This document shows, in pieces, positions 8,942 through 18,064 of a stretch of 64,000 nt of DNA (the stretch's first letter is position 1; each line of letters begins with the position of its first letter). The translations under genes and the position numbers were made by a program. The stretch lies in assembly GCF_014773395.1 (NCBI RefSeq), contig NZ_JACXAF010000018.1, positions 1 through 64,000 on the forward strand. The letters are read 5' to 3'. Below the pieces are notes generated by a model. It searched no databases. It was not told the origin of the DNA and saw nothing but the letters and a program-made list of their open reading frames with translations. This DNA comes from Neiella litorisoli. GTDB taxonomy: Bacteria > Pseudomonadota > Gammaproteobacteria > Enterobacterales > Neiellaceae.

Positions 8942-8960
8942 AATAATGATTATCACTCTG
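8942..8960 (-). promoter_or_regulatory. Fur-box-like operator
   Basis: On the minus strand the sequence reads GATAATCATTATT, a nearly perfect 6-1-6 inverted repeat of the Fur type; over 19 positions about 15 match the consensus. A TTGACT hexamer lies just upstream on the same strand, so binding would block a promoter reading toward the 62-codon gene. The rest of 8866-9226, up to the GGDEF gene, is AT-rich and shows nothing else I can name. Confidence 0.6.
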
Positions 8961-9226
8961 AGTCAAAAAAAATAATTGGCCAAGTAATTAAGGTCAAGTT
9001 GCGAGCTGGATCATGTAGTTGAACATTTCCCACGGTCCACGACCACTCCAAGTCGCCGATGCCGCAAAACGCAACTTAGCGGGTTCCCTACTTGCCTGCC
9101 TAAGCGAATTGTAAATTATGATAAAAATCATGCAGTAATCACTATTAAAAACAAGCCAAATTGAGCAAACATGCTAAGCTCAATAAGTTTGTAAAGCATG
9201 GACTTCTGCCGAAGGGAATTTAAATC

Positions 9227-11980
9227 ATGATGGCAAGCAAGCAAGCAGACGACTCTCGGCCACTGACTTTAAGCCAGCCAGAGAGCGGCTGGCTCAATTT
9301 AAAAGAGTGGTTTGTTATCGCAATCGGGATGATCATTTGCCTAGCTATTTATTTTGGCATTAGCGTTAATTCAACGCGGCTGGCCAAAGCTCAGCAAGCC
9401 AACGAATTGATTAGCCAAGCACACACTGCCAGCAAAGAAGCACTGTTACTCATTCAGTATGATGATTTACTCAGACGGCATGACGCCGTTGCTCCCTTTC
9501 TTGCCCAAGCAGAACACTACTTAACCTTGTTACAGCAAGGCGGCACGTACAATCAACAAACGATTACGCCTGCGATCACACCAGCTAAACAAAGCGCCCA
9601 ATTAGCCGCTGCTCAACAAGCTATTAGTCAATTGCGAAGCGGTATTGGCAACGACCAAGCTCATCAGCAACAACAACTAGCCGCGATGACGTTAGAGCAA
9701 TCGCTGGCGCAGCTAGAGCAGTATTTTCAGCGACAGCAACATAGTCAGTTTGATTCCTTTTATCTAATGGAACTAGCCCTGATTGCAATCGTGTTACTGC
9801 TAACTGCCGTTGGCGTGATCCTGTTGCGCCGCAGCAATGCCATTCACCAACAGAATGAATACAATCTCAAGCAATCGGAAATCGCCGCCAAGCGCGCCGC
9901 GGAGCAATTGCAGTTGGTTATTGATGGTGCCGAATTAGGCTTTTACGACTGGGATTACAGCTCCGGCAAAGTGTTAGTCAATAGTCATTGGCTGGAATTT
10001 CTCGGACTACCGACCGACAACAACTTGCTCAATATCGAAGACATCATGGGCCGCACCCATCCCGATGATACGGTCATGCTGCAACAGCGCTTAAACGAAT
10101 GCATCCAAGCCGGCTCTGGCTATACCTTGGAATATCGACTGCAGCACGAGCAAGGCCACTGGGTGTGGTTTGAAGATAGCGGCAAGGTCGTCGAACTAAG
10201 TGACCACAGCAACAATCATGCGAACGATGACGTGCAACGCATCTGTGGCACTTTGAAAAACATTAACAACCGCAAACAAGCTGAACTCGAATATCGTGAA
10301 AACGAGCGCCGTTTTCGACGTTTAATTGAAGCACTACCGACGGTGGCTGTTCAGGGCTACAACCGCAACAGAGAAGTCATTTATTGGAATGATGCTAGTC
10401 GCCGCGTTTACGGCTACAGCAAACAAGAAGCTCTCGGGCAAAAACTTGAGCACCTAATTATTCCCGAGCCCATGCGCGAGGCGGTTGTCCAGGCTCACCA
10501 TGAGTGGGTGGTCGAAGGCAAAGAGATCCCCGCCTCCGAGCTGAGTTTATTGCACAAAGACGGCCACTTGGTGCCGGTTTTTTCCAGTCACGTGATGCTC
10601 AAACAAGACTCCGACCAACCAGAAATGTTTTGCGTCGATGTTGATCTCACCGATCAGCACCGCACCGCGGCCGAGCTCAAACGGCTGGCATCCAAAGACT
10701 TACTGACCAACTTGCCGAACCGACGTTTCCTCGAAGAAGAACTCCATCGTCGATTGGCCGAAGCCAGCCGATTCGGGCAACAGCTCGCCGTACTATTTAT
10801 TGATTTAGATTTGTTTAAAGACGTCAATGACTCGATGGGGCACAACGCTGGCGATCACTTACTTCAGCAAGTTGCCGATCGCCTGAAATCCCATCTACGT
10901 CATTACGACACACTGTCACGCTTCGGTGGCGACGAATTCATCATTGTGTTGCCCAATATCGCCGGTCGCAATGAGATCCAAACCGTGGCCGACAAAGTCA
11001 TGTCTGAGTTTGAACAAACTTATCGGCTTTACGAGCAAGATATTTATGTCACCGCATCCATTGGTATCAGCATGTATCCCGACGATGGCGAAACCACCGC
11101 TGAGCTCTTGAAGTATGCTGATGCCGCCATGTATCAAGCCAAGGAATCGGGTCGTAATCGCTATCGATTCTTTGCCGCGTCCATGAACGAGCAACTCAAC
11201 CGGCAACGGCAAATCGCCACCAGCTTGCGACAATCACTCGACGGCGACGATTTTCATCTGGTATTCCAACCGCAAATCGATCTGGCCAGCCAGCACATAG
11301 TGGCATGCGAAGCCTTATTGCGATGGCAACCCAAAGAAGCATCCAACTGGGCCTCGCCAGCTGAGTTTATCCCCGTCGCTGAGCGCTCTGACTTGATTAT
11401 CCGCATCGGCCAATGGGTGGTGCAGGCCGCTTGCCGACAAGTTGCCAAATGGCGCTCGCAGCAATTATTGCCGATTCGAGTCGATATCAATGTGTCGGGC
11501 AAACAACTGCACCAACCCGGATTTTTTAACTTTTTAAATGACACTATTGCCGAATATGGTTTAACGCCGAAAGACATTGGTATTGAGCTGACCGAAAACG
11601 TCCTGATTGGTGCGGATGACGACTTGTTACGTCGCCTAACTCAGCTTCATGACGCAGGCATGGAGATCTCTATTGATGATTTTGGTACCGGCTACTCGTC
11701 ACTCAGCTATCTCAAACTATTCCCCGTGCGAACATTAAAAATTGATCGCATGTTTGTGGAGGAAGCGCCCTATCAACAAAAAGACAGGGCTATTTTTGAG
11801 GCCATCGTTAATGTTGGCCACAAACTGGGATTGAACATCGTGGTTGAAGGCATTGAAACGGAACAGCAAACCCTGTTTTGCCAGCAATTGCATTATGATT
11901 TAGCGCAAGGTTACTATTTCTACAAACCCATGCCTGCCAGTCAATTGGCCGATTTACTCACTCGCTCAGAGCCGAATTAA
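9227..11980 (+). CDS. Membrane PAS-PAS-GGDEF-EAL cyclic-di-GMP turnover protein
   Basis: This 917-aa protein has a first membrane helix at about residues 28-48 and a periplasmic Gln-rich helical segment. A second helix at about 183-200 is followed by two PAS/PAC modules (about 222-350 and 355-480). The GGDEF domain is intact (GGDEF near residue 567) and so is the EAL domain (EALLRW near 694, DDFGTG near 817, also NVS, ELTEN, KID and VEGIE). Both cyclase and phosphodiesterase activity are therefore possible, as in many bifunctional proteins. The PAS domains suggest a small-molecule or redox input. The gene is followed after 2 nt by a GH13 gene, implying co-transcription. Confidence 0.94.
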   Translation: MMASKQADDSRPLTLSQPESGWLNLKEWFVIAIGMIICLAIYFGISVNSTRLAKAQQANELISQAHTASKEALLLIQYDDLLRRHDAVAPFLAQAEHYLTLLQQGGTYNQQTITPAITPAKQSAQLAAAQQAISQLRSGIGNDQAHQQQQLAAMTLEQSLAQLEQYFQRQQHSQFDSFYLMELALIAIVLLLTAVGVILLRRSNAIHQQNEYNLKQSEIAAKRAAEQLQLVIDGAELGFYDWDYSSGKVLVNSHWLEFLGLPTDNNLLNIEDIMGRTHPDDTVMLQQRLNECIQAGSGYTLEYRLQHEQGHWVWFEDSGKVVELSDHSNNHANDDVQRICGTLKNINNRKQAELEYRENERRFRRLIEALPTVAVQGYNRNREVIYWNDASRRVYGYSKQEALGQKLEHLIIPEPMREAVVQAHHEWVVEGKEIPASELSLLHKDGHLVPVFSSHVMLKQDSDQPEMFCVDVDLTDQHRTAAELKRLASKDLLTNLPNRRFLEEELHRRLAEASRFGQQLAVLFIDLDLFKDVNDSMGHNAGDHLLQQVADRLKSHLRHYDTLSRFGGDEFIIVLPNIAGRNEIQTVADKVMSEFEQTYRLYEQDIYVTASIGISMYPDDGETTAELLKYADAAMYQAKESGRNRYRFFAASMNEQLNRQRQIATSLRQSLDGDDFHLVFQPQIDLASQHIVACEALLRWQPKEASNWASPAEFIPVAERSDLIIRIGQWVVQAACRQVAKWRSQQLLPIRVDINVSGKQLHQPGFFNFLNDTIAEYGLTPKDIGIELTENVLIGADDDLLRRLTQLHDAGMEISIDDFGTGYSSLSYLKLFPVRTLKIDRMFVEEAPYQQKDRAIFEAIVNVGHKLGLNIVVEGIETEQQTLFCQQLHYDLAQGYYFYKPMPASQLADLLTRSEPN

Positions 11981-11982
11981 TC

Positions 11983-13461
11983 ATGTCGCCGAGCTCATCA
12001 CCACATCCATTGCTGCTGCAAATCAATACGCGGGTTGAAGTCAACCGTCTGAGCCAGCAACTCGGACGTCCAGCCACCCTTGATGACATTGACGAACAAC
12101 AAATCGGCTGCTGGCAAGACGCTGGCTACCAGTGGATCTGGCTGTTGGGCGTCTGGCAAACCGGTTTGGCCTCACAACAGGTTTCAAGGAATCACCCTGC
12201 TTGGCAGCAAGAGTATCGCGAGACGTTGGTTGATTTGACTGAGCAAGACATTGGCGGCTCCTGCTTCGCCATTGCCGACTATCAGGTGCACCATGATCTC
12301 GGAGGCCCTGAAGCTTTGGCGAAGTTGAGGCAACGGCTCGCGCAACGTGGTCTGAAATTAATGCTCGATTTCGTGCCGAATCATATTGCCCTCGATCATC
12401 CATGGGTTAGCCAGACTCCCGCCATGGTGATCAACGCAAGTGAGCAGCAACTTTGCCTGCAACCTGGCAATTACTGCCGTTTGAGTAATGGCCCAATCAT
12501 CGCTTATGGCCGCGATCCTCACTTACCGGGGTGGCCGGATACCGCGCAACTCGACTACAGCCAGCCGGCCGTCCAGCAAGCCATGATGACAACATTGCAG
12601 CATATCGCCGATCAGTGCGACGGCGTCCGATGCGATATGGCGATGTTGCAGCTGCCGGAAGTATTTGCCAGAACTTGGGGCCTTGCCATGGCGCCATTCT
12701 GGCCACAGGCCATTGCTCAGGTAAAACAACACCACCCTGACTTTATCTTTATGGCTGAAGTGTACTGGGATATGGAGTGGCCATTGCTGCAACAAGGCTT
12801 TGATTATGCCTATGACAAACGTTTGTATGATCGCCTGTTCAGTCATCAGGCAGAGGCAATTCACGCTCACCTGAGTGCCGATCTGAATTACCAACGTCAG
12901 TTGGTTCGATTTATTGAAAATCATGACGAAGCGAGAGTCAGCCAACAGCTTAGCGCGGAACAACACCGAGCCGCGGCGCTAATTGCACTCACCGCTCCGG
13001 GTTGCCGCTTTATTCACCAAGGTCAGCAGCTTGGTTATCGCGCGCGGATCACGCCACACCTGATCCGAGGCCCCAATGAGCCAACAGACGCTCATTTGGC
13101 GGCGTTTTACCAGCAGCTACTCAGCTGTTTGCGTGAGCCGGTCATGCACTTCGGCGATTGGCAATTATGCCACTGTGATTTGGCGTGGCCTGACAACCAT
13201 TCGTGTCAACGCATCATTGCCATGAGCTGGCATCAGGCTGATGAGCAATTTCTGGTGGTGGTCAACTACGCAGCGGATGCCAGCCAAGGCTATCTGCGCG
13301 GGCCTTTTATCCCTCGTCAGTCCGAGCAACTGGAATTTTCCGATCTGCTCAGTGATGCGTGCTATGTCCGCGATAATCGCCAATTGCAGCAACAAGGCTT
13401 GTACCTCGATCTGCCCGCCTGGGGCTATCACCTGTTTCAAGTCAGCGCCAAGGCCAACTAA
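11983..13461 (+). CDS. Cytoplasmic GH13 alpha-amylase family glycosidase
   Basis: A 492-aa (beta/alpha)8-barrel enzyme acting on alpha-glucans. The GH13 regions are visible: DFVPNH (region I), GVRCD with nucleophile D218 (II), FMAEVYWD with acid/base E259 (III) and FIENHDE with D315 (IV). A small C-terminal beta domain follows. There is no signal peptide, so it should act on imported maltodextrin, glycogen or a small alpha-glucoside. The subfamily is not clear from sequence, and it may hydrolyse or transglycosylate. It starts 2 nt after the GGDEF-EAL gene without a strong ribosome site of its own, so its translation may be coupled. A ROK regulator gene lies downstream. Confidence 0.88.
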   Translation: MSPSSSPHPLLLQINTRVEVNRLSQQLGRPATLDDIDEQQIGCWQDAGYQWIWLLGVWQTGLASQQVSRNHPAWQQEYRETLVDLTEQDIGGSCFAIADYQVHHDLGGPEALAKLRQRLAQRGLKLMLDFVPNHIALDHPWVSQTPAMVINASEQQLCLQPGNYCRLSNGPIIAYGRDPHLPGWPDTAQLDYSQPAVQQAMMTTLQHIADQCDGVRCDMAMLQLPEVFARTWGLAMAPFWPQAIAQVKQHHPDFIFMAEVYWDMEWPLLQQGFDYAYDKRLYDRLFSHQAEAIHAHLSADLNYQRQLVRFIENHDEARVSQQLSAEQHRAAALIALTAPGCRFIHQGQQLGYRARITPHLIRGPNEPTDAHLAAFYQQLLSCLREPVMHFGDWQLCHCDLAWPDNHSCQRIIAMSWHQADEQFLVVVNYAADASQGYLRGPFIPRQSEQLEFSDLLSDACYVRDNRQLQQQGLYLDLPAWGYHLFQVSAKAN

Positions 13462-13610
13462 CGGGCCGGCCAGCTGATTAATCAGACATCCGCAGCAACA
13501 ATTATTCAATATCAACACTGCCACGTTTAACTTCGATTAAGTTACCGTGACACTTGCGCTACCATAACAGCATTAGACGGTTTCATTGTCGTAAATAAAT
13601 TAAGAGCCGC

Positions 13611-14849
13611 ATGACCCACAAACAGCAACAGCAACGTCAACTGACGCGCTACAAACAACAATCGACTTTGGGTTTGGTCTATCAAATAATTGATCAACTT
13701 GGCCCAGTGTCGCGCATCGAAATTGCCGACCACGCCCACCTTGCCCCTGCCAGTATCACCAAACTGACTCGGCAACTACTGCCACTGGGGATCATTGAAG
13801 AGCAAGAGCCGCAGGCTTCTACCGGCGGTCGTCGCGCAATTAACCTGGCGACATCACCCAGTACTCACCAAATCGTCGCGGTCAGAATTGATCGCACCCA
13901 GCTGCATCTGGGCCTTTGTGATTTGAGCGGGCAAACCCTCGCCAGCCGGCTGGTGGATTTGCACGCCAGCAATGCCGCTGAATTACTCAGTCAAATCAGT
14001 GATGAAGTGTCGACCTTATTGGCCATTCACATCCGCAAAGAGCATCACTTAATTGCCATTGCCATCACCTGCCCTGGGTTACTCAATACTGAAACTGGCG
14101 TGATCAGCTACTCCCCCCACATTCCATTAGAGCAGCCGCTAGCCATTGCTGATGAGATCAGCGCAGTATTCAATGTGCCTTGTTATCTGGGCAATAGCAC
14201 CCGTTCACTTGCATTGGCAGAGCACTACTTTGGTAATGCCCGAGATTGTCGGGACGTCGTCGTGGTGCGCATCGATCATGGCATTGGTGCCGGCATCATC
14301 ATGGATGGCGAAGTACTGATGGGCCAAGGTTTAAATCGTGGTGAAATCGGCCATATTCAGGTTAACCCGTTGGGCGAGCGTTGCCATTGCGGTAACTTCG
14401 GTTGCCTAGAAACGGTGGCGGCCGATGACGCAGTGGTCAAGCGAGTACAACAACTCAATGGCTCGGGCTACCCAACTCACTTAACCGTCAACGAGTCAAC
14501 CACTGGCGAGTTGACCATGAGCAAAATCTGCCAAGCGGCCTTAAATGGCGATCAATTGGCTCAACAAGTACTCCGAGAAGCCGCCGAATTCATTGGCAAA
14601 GCTTTGGCGACCACGGTTAATTTGCTCAATCCACAAAAGATCATTATTGGTGGCGATCTAATCCAAGCCTGGCGCATCATTGAGCCAGTGCTCAATGCCA
14701 CCTTGCAGCAACAAACCTTGGCAACTTTCTATGACCGCCTGCAAGTCAGGGCTTCAAGTATTGAGCAAGACAGCTTGCTGGCGCCGTTTGCCTTGATCAA
14801 GCGGGCTCTCAACAAAGGCCCACTGCTGCACTCAATGATTGAAAAATAG
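13611..14849 (+). CDS. mlc: ROK family transcriptional repressor, Mlc/NagC type
   Basis: The 412-aa protein matches E. coli Mlc/NagC in length and layout. An N-terminal winged helix (YQIIDQLGPVSRIEIADHAHLAPASI region) is very close to the Mlc DNA-binding segment. It is followed by a ROK sugar-kinase-like fold with the zinc-binding CHCGNFGCLE motif. Such regulators repress sugar uptake and utilisation genes until sugar or PTS signals release them. It lies between a GH13 gene on the same strand and a convergent GH3 glucosidase gene, so sugar metabolism is the likely target. AAGAG precedes the ATG closely. Mlc versus NagC identity is not settled by sequence reading. Confidence 0.82.
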   Translation: MTHKQQQQRQLTRYKQQSTLGLVYQIIDQLGPVSRIEIADHAHLAPASITKLTRQLLPLGIIEEQEPQASTGGRRAINLATSPSTHQIVAVRIDRTQLHLGLCDLSGQTLASRLVDLHASNAAELLSQISDEVSTLLAIHIRKEHHLIAIAITCPGLLNTETGVISYSPHIPLEQPLAIADEISAVFNVPCYLGNSTRSLALAEHYFGNARDCRDVVVVRIDHGIGAGIIMDGEVLMGQGLNRGEIGHIQVNPLGERCHCGNFGCLETVAADDAVVKRVQQLNGSGYPTHLTVNESTTGELTMSKICQAALNGDQLAQQVLREAAEFIGKALATTVNLLNPQKIIIGGDLIQAWRIIEPVLNATLQQQTLATFYDRLQVRASSIEQDSLLAPFALIKRALNKGPLLHSMIEK

Positions 14850-14863
14850 TACTGCAGGCCCCG

Positions 14864-17287
14864 TTAGGTTGCCGGCGGACACAAACGAATGTCGGCAAGT
14901 TCAATGTGGGCTTTACCAGCACAACTGAGCACAAATTTATTGGTCACCTGAGTCCAGCTAAACCCTGCTTGACTCAACGAGGACAGCGCCACTTTGAGTT
15001 GCTGCCACTGGCCATCACCACTTAGCATGGCCTTGATATCAACCGCCTTAGTGACTTGGTCGTTCGGTGCGGTCATGGTCAGTAGCAAAGGCTCAGAGGG
15101 CTGCTCAACCACCCGAATCATAAACACCAATTCGGCGTCGTTATCGGCAAAGGTCGTTAAATTACGAGCATGGCCAGCAATGGCAAATGCCGCCTGTTGG
15201 CCGCCAAACCATTGCAGTCCCAGCGCATCTTCCTGAACCTGCCAGTCGACGGTATGGATTGCCAAAACCTCACCCAACTGCTGGGTACTGCTAACAACCA
15301 GCTCCTGCTGCTGCGCCGATTCAAGCTGCAGATGCATGTTTTCCCCCGGCACACGATGGAAAATCAGCAGATCAGCCGACGGTTTTGGATAGGGCAAACT
15401 GTTTTGCTCCGGCAGCGGCGCCAAGGTTCGATCATGCTCCTGATAACTCAAGCCAAAGCCGTATTCAAATAACGGATCGTAATGGCTATCTTCTCGATTC
15501 AATACCAGCTGATCATCGGTTCGCGGCCAAGAAAATGACAACTTACCCTGAAAGTCATAGCGGATCCGCCCTGCCGCATCTGCCACCAGCACATCAGCGA
15601 CACCAGCCCCTTCGCTACCGGGCAACCAAGCCACCACAAAGGCATCGGCAGCGTTCAATTCCTTGTTGATCCACAACGGACGGCCAGTAACAAAGACCGC
15701 AACAACTGGGATCCCCTGAGATTTGAGCGACTGCAACAACTTCAAGTCATCTTTGTGTTGATAGTCATATTCGATGTGTTCGATATCGCCAACCCCTTCG
15801 GCGTAGGGGATTTCACCAAACACCACAACAGCCAGATCGGGCCGGCGCTGAAAGCTACCGTCAGTTGACAGCTCGCTGGTCCCCTGTTGCGCGCCAATCG
15901 CCTCCGCTAGACCAGCACCAATAGCGGTTGCTCCGGGGAAATCATCATTGCTGTTATCTGTGCCCTGCCAGGTGACGCTCCAGCCACCACATTGACGGGC
16001 AATATCGTTGGCCGCATTACCGGTGATCAAGACATGCTGGCGCGGCTGTATGGGCAGTAGGTGATCGTTGTCTTTGAGTAGCACCAGCGATTCGCGAACC
16101 GCCTGACGAGCAATGGCTCGATGTGATTCATCACCAATCAATTCTTGTTTAGCCGCCAGCGGCCGCTTTGATGGTGGCGGCGCATCCATCACTCCGGCGC
16201 GATACTTAACCCGTAAGATCCGCCGCACAGCATCATCAATCCGCGCGAGCTCAATCTCGCCATTGCGGACCTGCTCAACAGTGTTATCAAACAGCCCCTG
16301 CCAATGTTGCGGCACCATAATGATATCGACGCCAGCGTTGATCACGGCAGCACAGCTGTCGTTGCGACACCCCGGCACTTGCGCATGACCATTCCAATCG
16401 CCGACGATCAAGCCATCAAAGCCCATCCGTTGTTTCAACACCTCGGTCAGCAAGTATTGATGACCATGCAACTTGTCGCCATGCCAACAATTAAACGAAG
16501 CCATAATGGTCTGGACTCCGGCCTCAATGGCGCTGGCGTAGCCTTGGCCGTGAAGGTGATAAAGCGCCTGCTCATCGCTTAAGTTGTTGCCCTGATCGAT
16601 ACCATGTTCGGTGCCACCGTCACCAATAAAGTGTTTTGCACAAGCAATGCATTTTTCAGCGTTAAAGAAGTCGCCCTCAACATCGGCCGCGACGCCCTGA
16701 ATACCTTCAACCATGGCTTTGGCATAGCGTCGAACTAGCTCAGGACTCTCTGAATAACTTTCATAAGTTCGCCCCCAGCGATTGTCACGCACCACCGCAA
16801 CGGTCGGTGCAAAGAGCCACTCAATACCGGTTGCCAGCACTTCTTTGGCGGTTGCCTGACCAATGGCCTGAATTAATTCGGGGTGATGGCAAGCGCCAAG
16901 GCCAATGTTATGGGGAAAAATCGTTGCGCCGATGACATTATTGTGGCCATGAACGGCGTCTGTTCCCCACATGGTCGGGATCCCTGCGTCACTGGCAATC
17001 GCCGCGTGATAATAGCGGTCGGCGACTTCAAGCCAGTCCTCTGGCTTGGCATGTTTGTCGTTGTTGGGGTAAGAGCCACCGCCGTTGAGATAAGAGCCAA
17101 AGCCATATTGCTGCATCTGCTGCTCGCTGATGAAGCGGATCTCAGGCTGAATCATTTGGGCAACTTTTTGCTCAAGTGACAAGGCATTCAGCTGCTGCTC
17201 GATTTGCTGTTCCAGTTTTGGATCCAAGCCTGGTGCTGGCTGCAATTTCGGCCAACAGTGAATGTCATGGTTGTTGCTCAAAGGCAT
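14864..17287 (-). CDS. GH3 family beta-glucosidase / exo-beta-glucanase
   Basis: This protein of about 807 aa contains the GH3 barrel (KHFIGDGG and AVHGHNNV motifs) with the catalytic nucleophile D297 in GLIVGDWNG. The alpha/beta sandwich domain follows, and an extra C-terminal beta-rich domain of about 150 residues resembles the layout of marine exo-1,3/1,4-beta-glucanases such as ExoP. The expected reaction is release of glucose from beta-glucan oligosaccharides, for example from laminarin. No signal peptide is visible from the chosen start. That ATG has GGAG 6 nt upstream; the longer frame to 17368 has no ribosome site and would overlap the operator. The gene converges with the ROK regulator. 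Control is probably by the LacI-type palindrome at 17370-17383. Confidence 0.92.
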   Translation of the reverse strand: MPLSNNHDIHCWPKLQPAPGLDPKLEQQIEQQLNALSLEQKVAQMIQPEIRFISEQQMQQYGFGSYLNGGGSYPNNDKHAKPEDWLEVADRYYHAAIASDAGIPTMWGTDAVHGHNNVIGATIFPHNIGLGACHHPELIQAIGQATAKEVLATGIEWLFAPTVAVVRDNRWGRTYESYSESPELVRRYAKAMVEGIQGVAADVEGDFFNAEKCIACAKHFIGDGGTEHGIDQGNNLSDEQALYHLHGQGYASAIEAGVQTIMASFNCWHGDKLHGHQYLLTEVLKQRMGFDGLIVGDWNGHAQVPGCRNDSCAAVINAGVDIIMVPQHWQGLFDNTVEQVRNGEIELARIDDAVRRILRVKYRAGVMDAPPPSKRPLAAKQELIGDESHRAIARQAVRESLVLLKDNDHLLPIQPRQHVLITGNAANDIARQCGGWSVTWQGTDNSNDDFPGATAIGAGLAEAIGAQQGTSELSTDGSFQRRPDLAVVVFGEIPYAEGVGDIEHIEYDYQHKDDLKLLQSLKSQGIPVVAVFVTGRPLWINKELNAADAFVVAWLPGSEGAGVADVLVADAAGRIRYDFQGKLSFSWPRTDDQLVLNREDSHYDPLFEYGFGLSYQEHDRTLAPLPEQNSLPYPKPSADLLIFHRVPGENMHLQLESAQQQELVVSSTQQLGEVLAIHTVDWQVQEDALGLQWFGGQQAAFAIAGHARNLTTFADNDAELVFMIRVVEQPSEPLLLTMTAPNDQVTKAVDIKAMLSGDGQWQQLKVALSSLSQAGFSWTQVTNKFVLSCAGKAHIELADIRLCPPAT

Positions 17288-17369
17288 ATTATTCTCCGAC
17301 GCTGAACGGCAATCACCAGTCCGTCGCTTTGCTGTGCGTGGCGACAGGATAGCGAAATAGAACACCAAA

Positions 17370-17383
17370 TGAAATCGTTTTCA
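17370..17383 (-). promoter_or_regulatory. LacI-family-type operator upstream of GH3
   Basis: TGAAATCGTTTTCA is a near-perfect palindrome with a central CG, the form typical of LacI-family operators for sugar genes. It lies 83 bp before the GH3 start. On the minus strand a TATCCT box lies about 17 nt beyond it, so a bound repressor would cover the -35 region. No LacI-type gene is in the window. Confidence 0.55.
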
Positions 17384-17421
17384 AACAAACCAAGGTCGCT
17401 CACTGCGAAATCACTGGAACC

Positions 17422-17449
17422 AAAAACGCCCAGCAAAGCTGGGCGTTTT
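17422..17449 (-). terminator. Rho-independent terminator of the pqi operon
   Basis: The stem AAAACGCCCAGC/GCTGGGCGTTTT with an AAA loop is followed on the minus strand by T5. It lies 40 nt past the pqiC stop. Confidence 0.9.
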
Positions 17450-17488
17450 GATGAGCTGTCGTTAACAGCCACGGCACCATAAAAAGTG

Positions 17489-18064
17489 CTACTGCTGAAT
17501 TTCGCTGGCAATGCGCGTCATTTCATCAATCCAGATTGCCCGCATTTGATTCACCGCATCATCATAATTATTAGCGGCAAAGGTCGCTTCTCGCTGAAAT
17601 TGCCCAGTGATATAGCTGCCATCCGGTTGTTTCAGCTGATAGCGGCCAGCAACACGCAATTGCGAATCGGAGATCAAATGAAAGCGGTTGACCTCCACGT
17701 CAAGCACCATGGTTTCTTGCTCACTGCTAGAGCCAGCTAACACTTTCAACCCCGGCAAGGCACGGGCAAAGGTCTCAACGGTCAGCGCGGATAACTCACC
17801 GGCTAACGGGCTAGCCCAGCGCTGACGCGGCAAGCTTACCAACTGATTGTCGCCAATTTGAACCATCAGCCGGGGGTCGTTCAAGTAATCGGCAACGTTC
17901 ACCCGACGCACCTCTAATAAGCCCGAAAGGGAGCTGTTGGTAACCCCATCAATCTCAACCGGTGAGGCGATCAATGAATACTGATTTGGCTGCGGCGGCG
18001 GCGATGCACAGCCCACTAACAACATTGCAACTAGCGTGGCCGCGTAAATCTTGAGTGCATTCAT
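17489..18064 (-). CDS. pqiC: PqiC-type outer-membrane lipoprotein
   Basis: The 191-aa protein has a lipoprotein signal with lipobox LVGC and the YmbA/PqiC fold seen in MCE lipid-transport systems. In E. coli PqiC forms a ring in the outer membrane that receives the PqiB tunnel. The start ATG overlaps the pqiB stop by 4 nt, with AAAGGA 9 nt upstream, so it is the last gene of the translationally coupled pqiABC operon. The terminator follows at once. Confidence 0.9.
   Translation of the reverse strand: MNALKIYAATLVAMLLVGCASPPPQPNQYSLIASPVEIDGVTNSSLSGLLEVRRVNVADYLNDPRLMVQIGDNQLVSLPRQRWASPLAGELSALTVETFARALPGLKVLAGSSSEQETMVLDVEVNRFHLISDSQLRVAGRYQLKQPDGSYITGQFQREATFAANNYDDAVNQMRAIWIDEMTRIASEIQQ

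Noticed and set aside
13462-13490. GGCCGGCC palindrome after the GH13 gene as a terminator
   Set aside because: Stem too short and no T-run.
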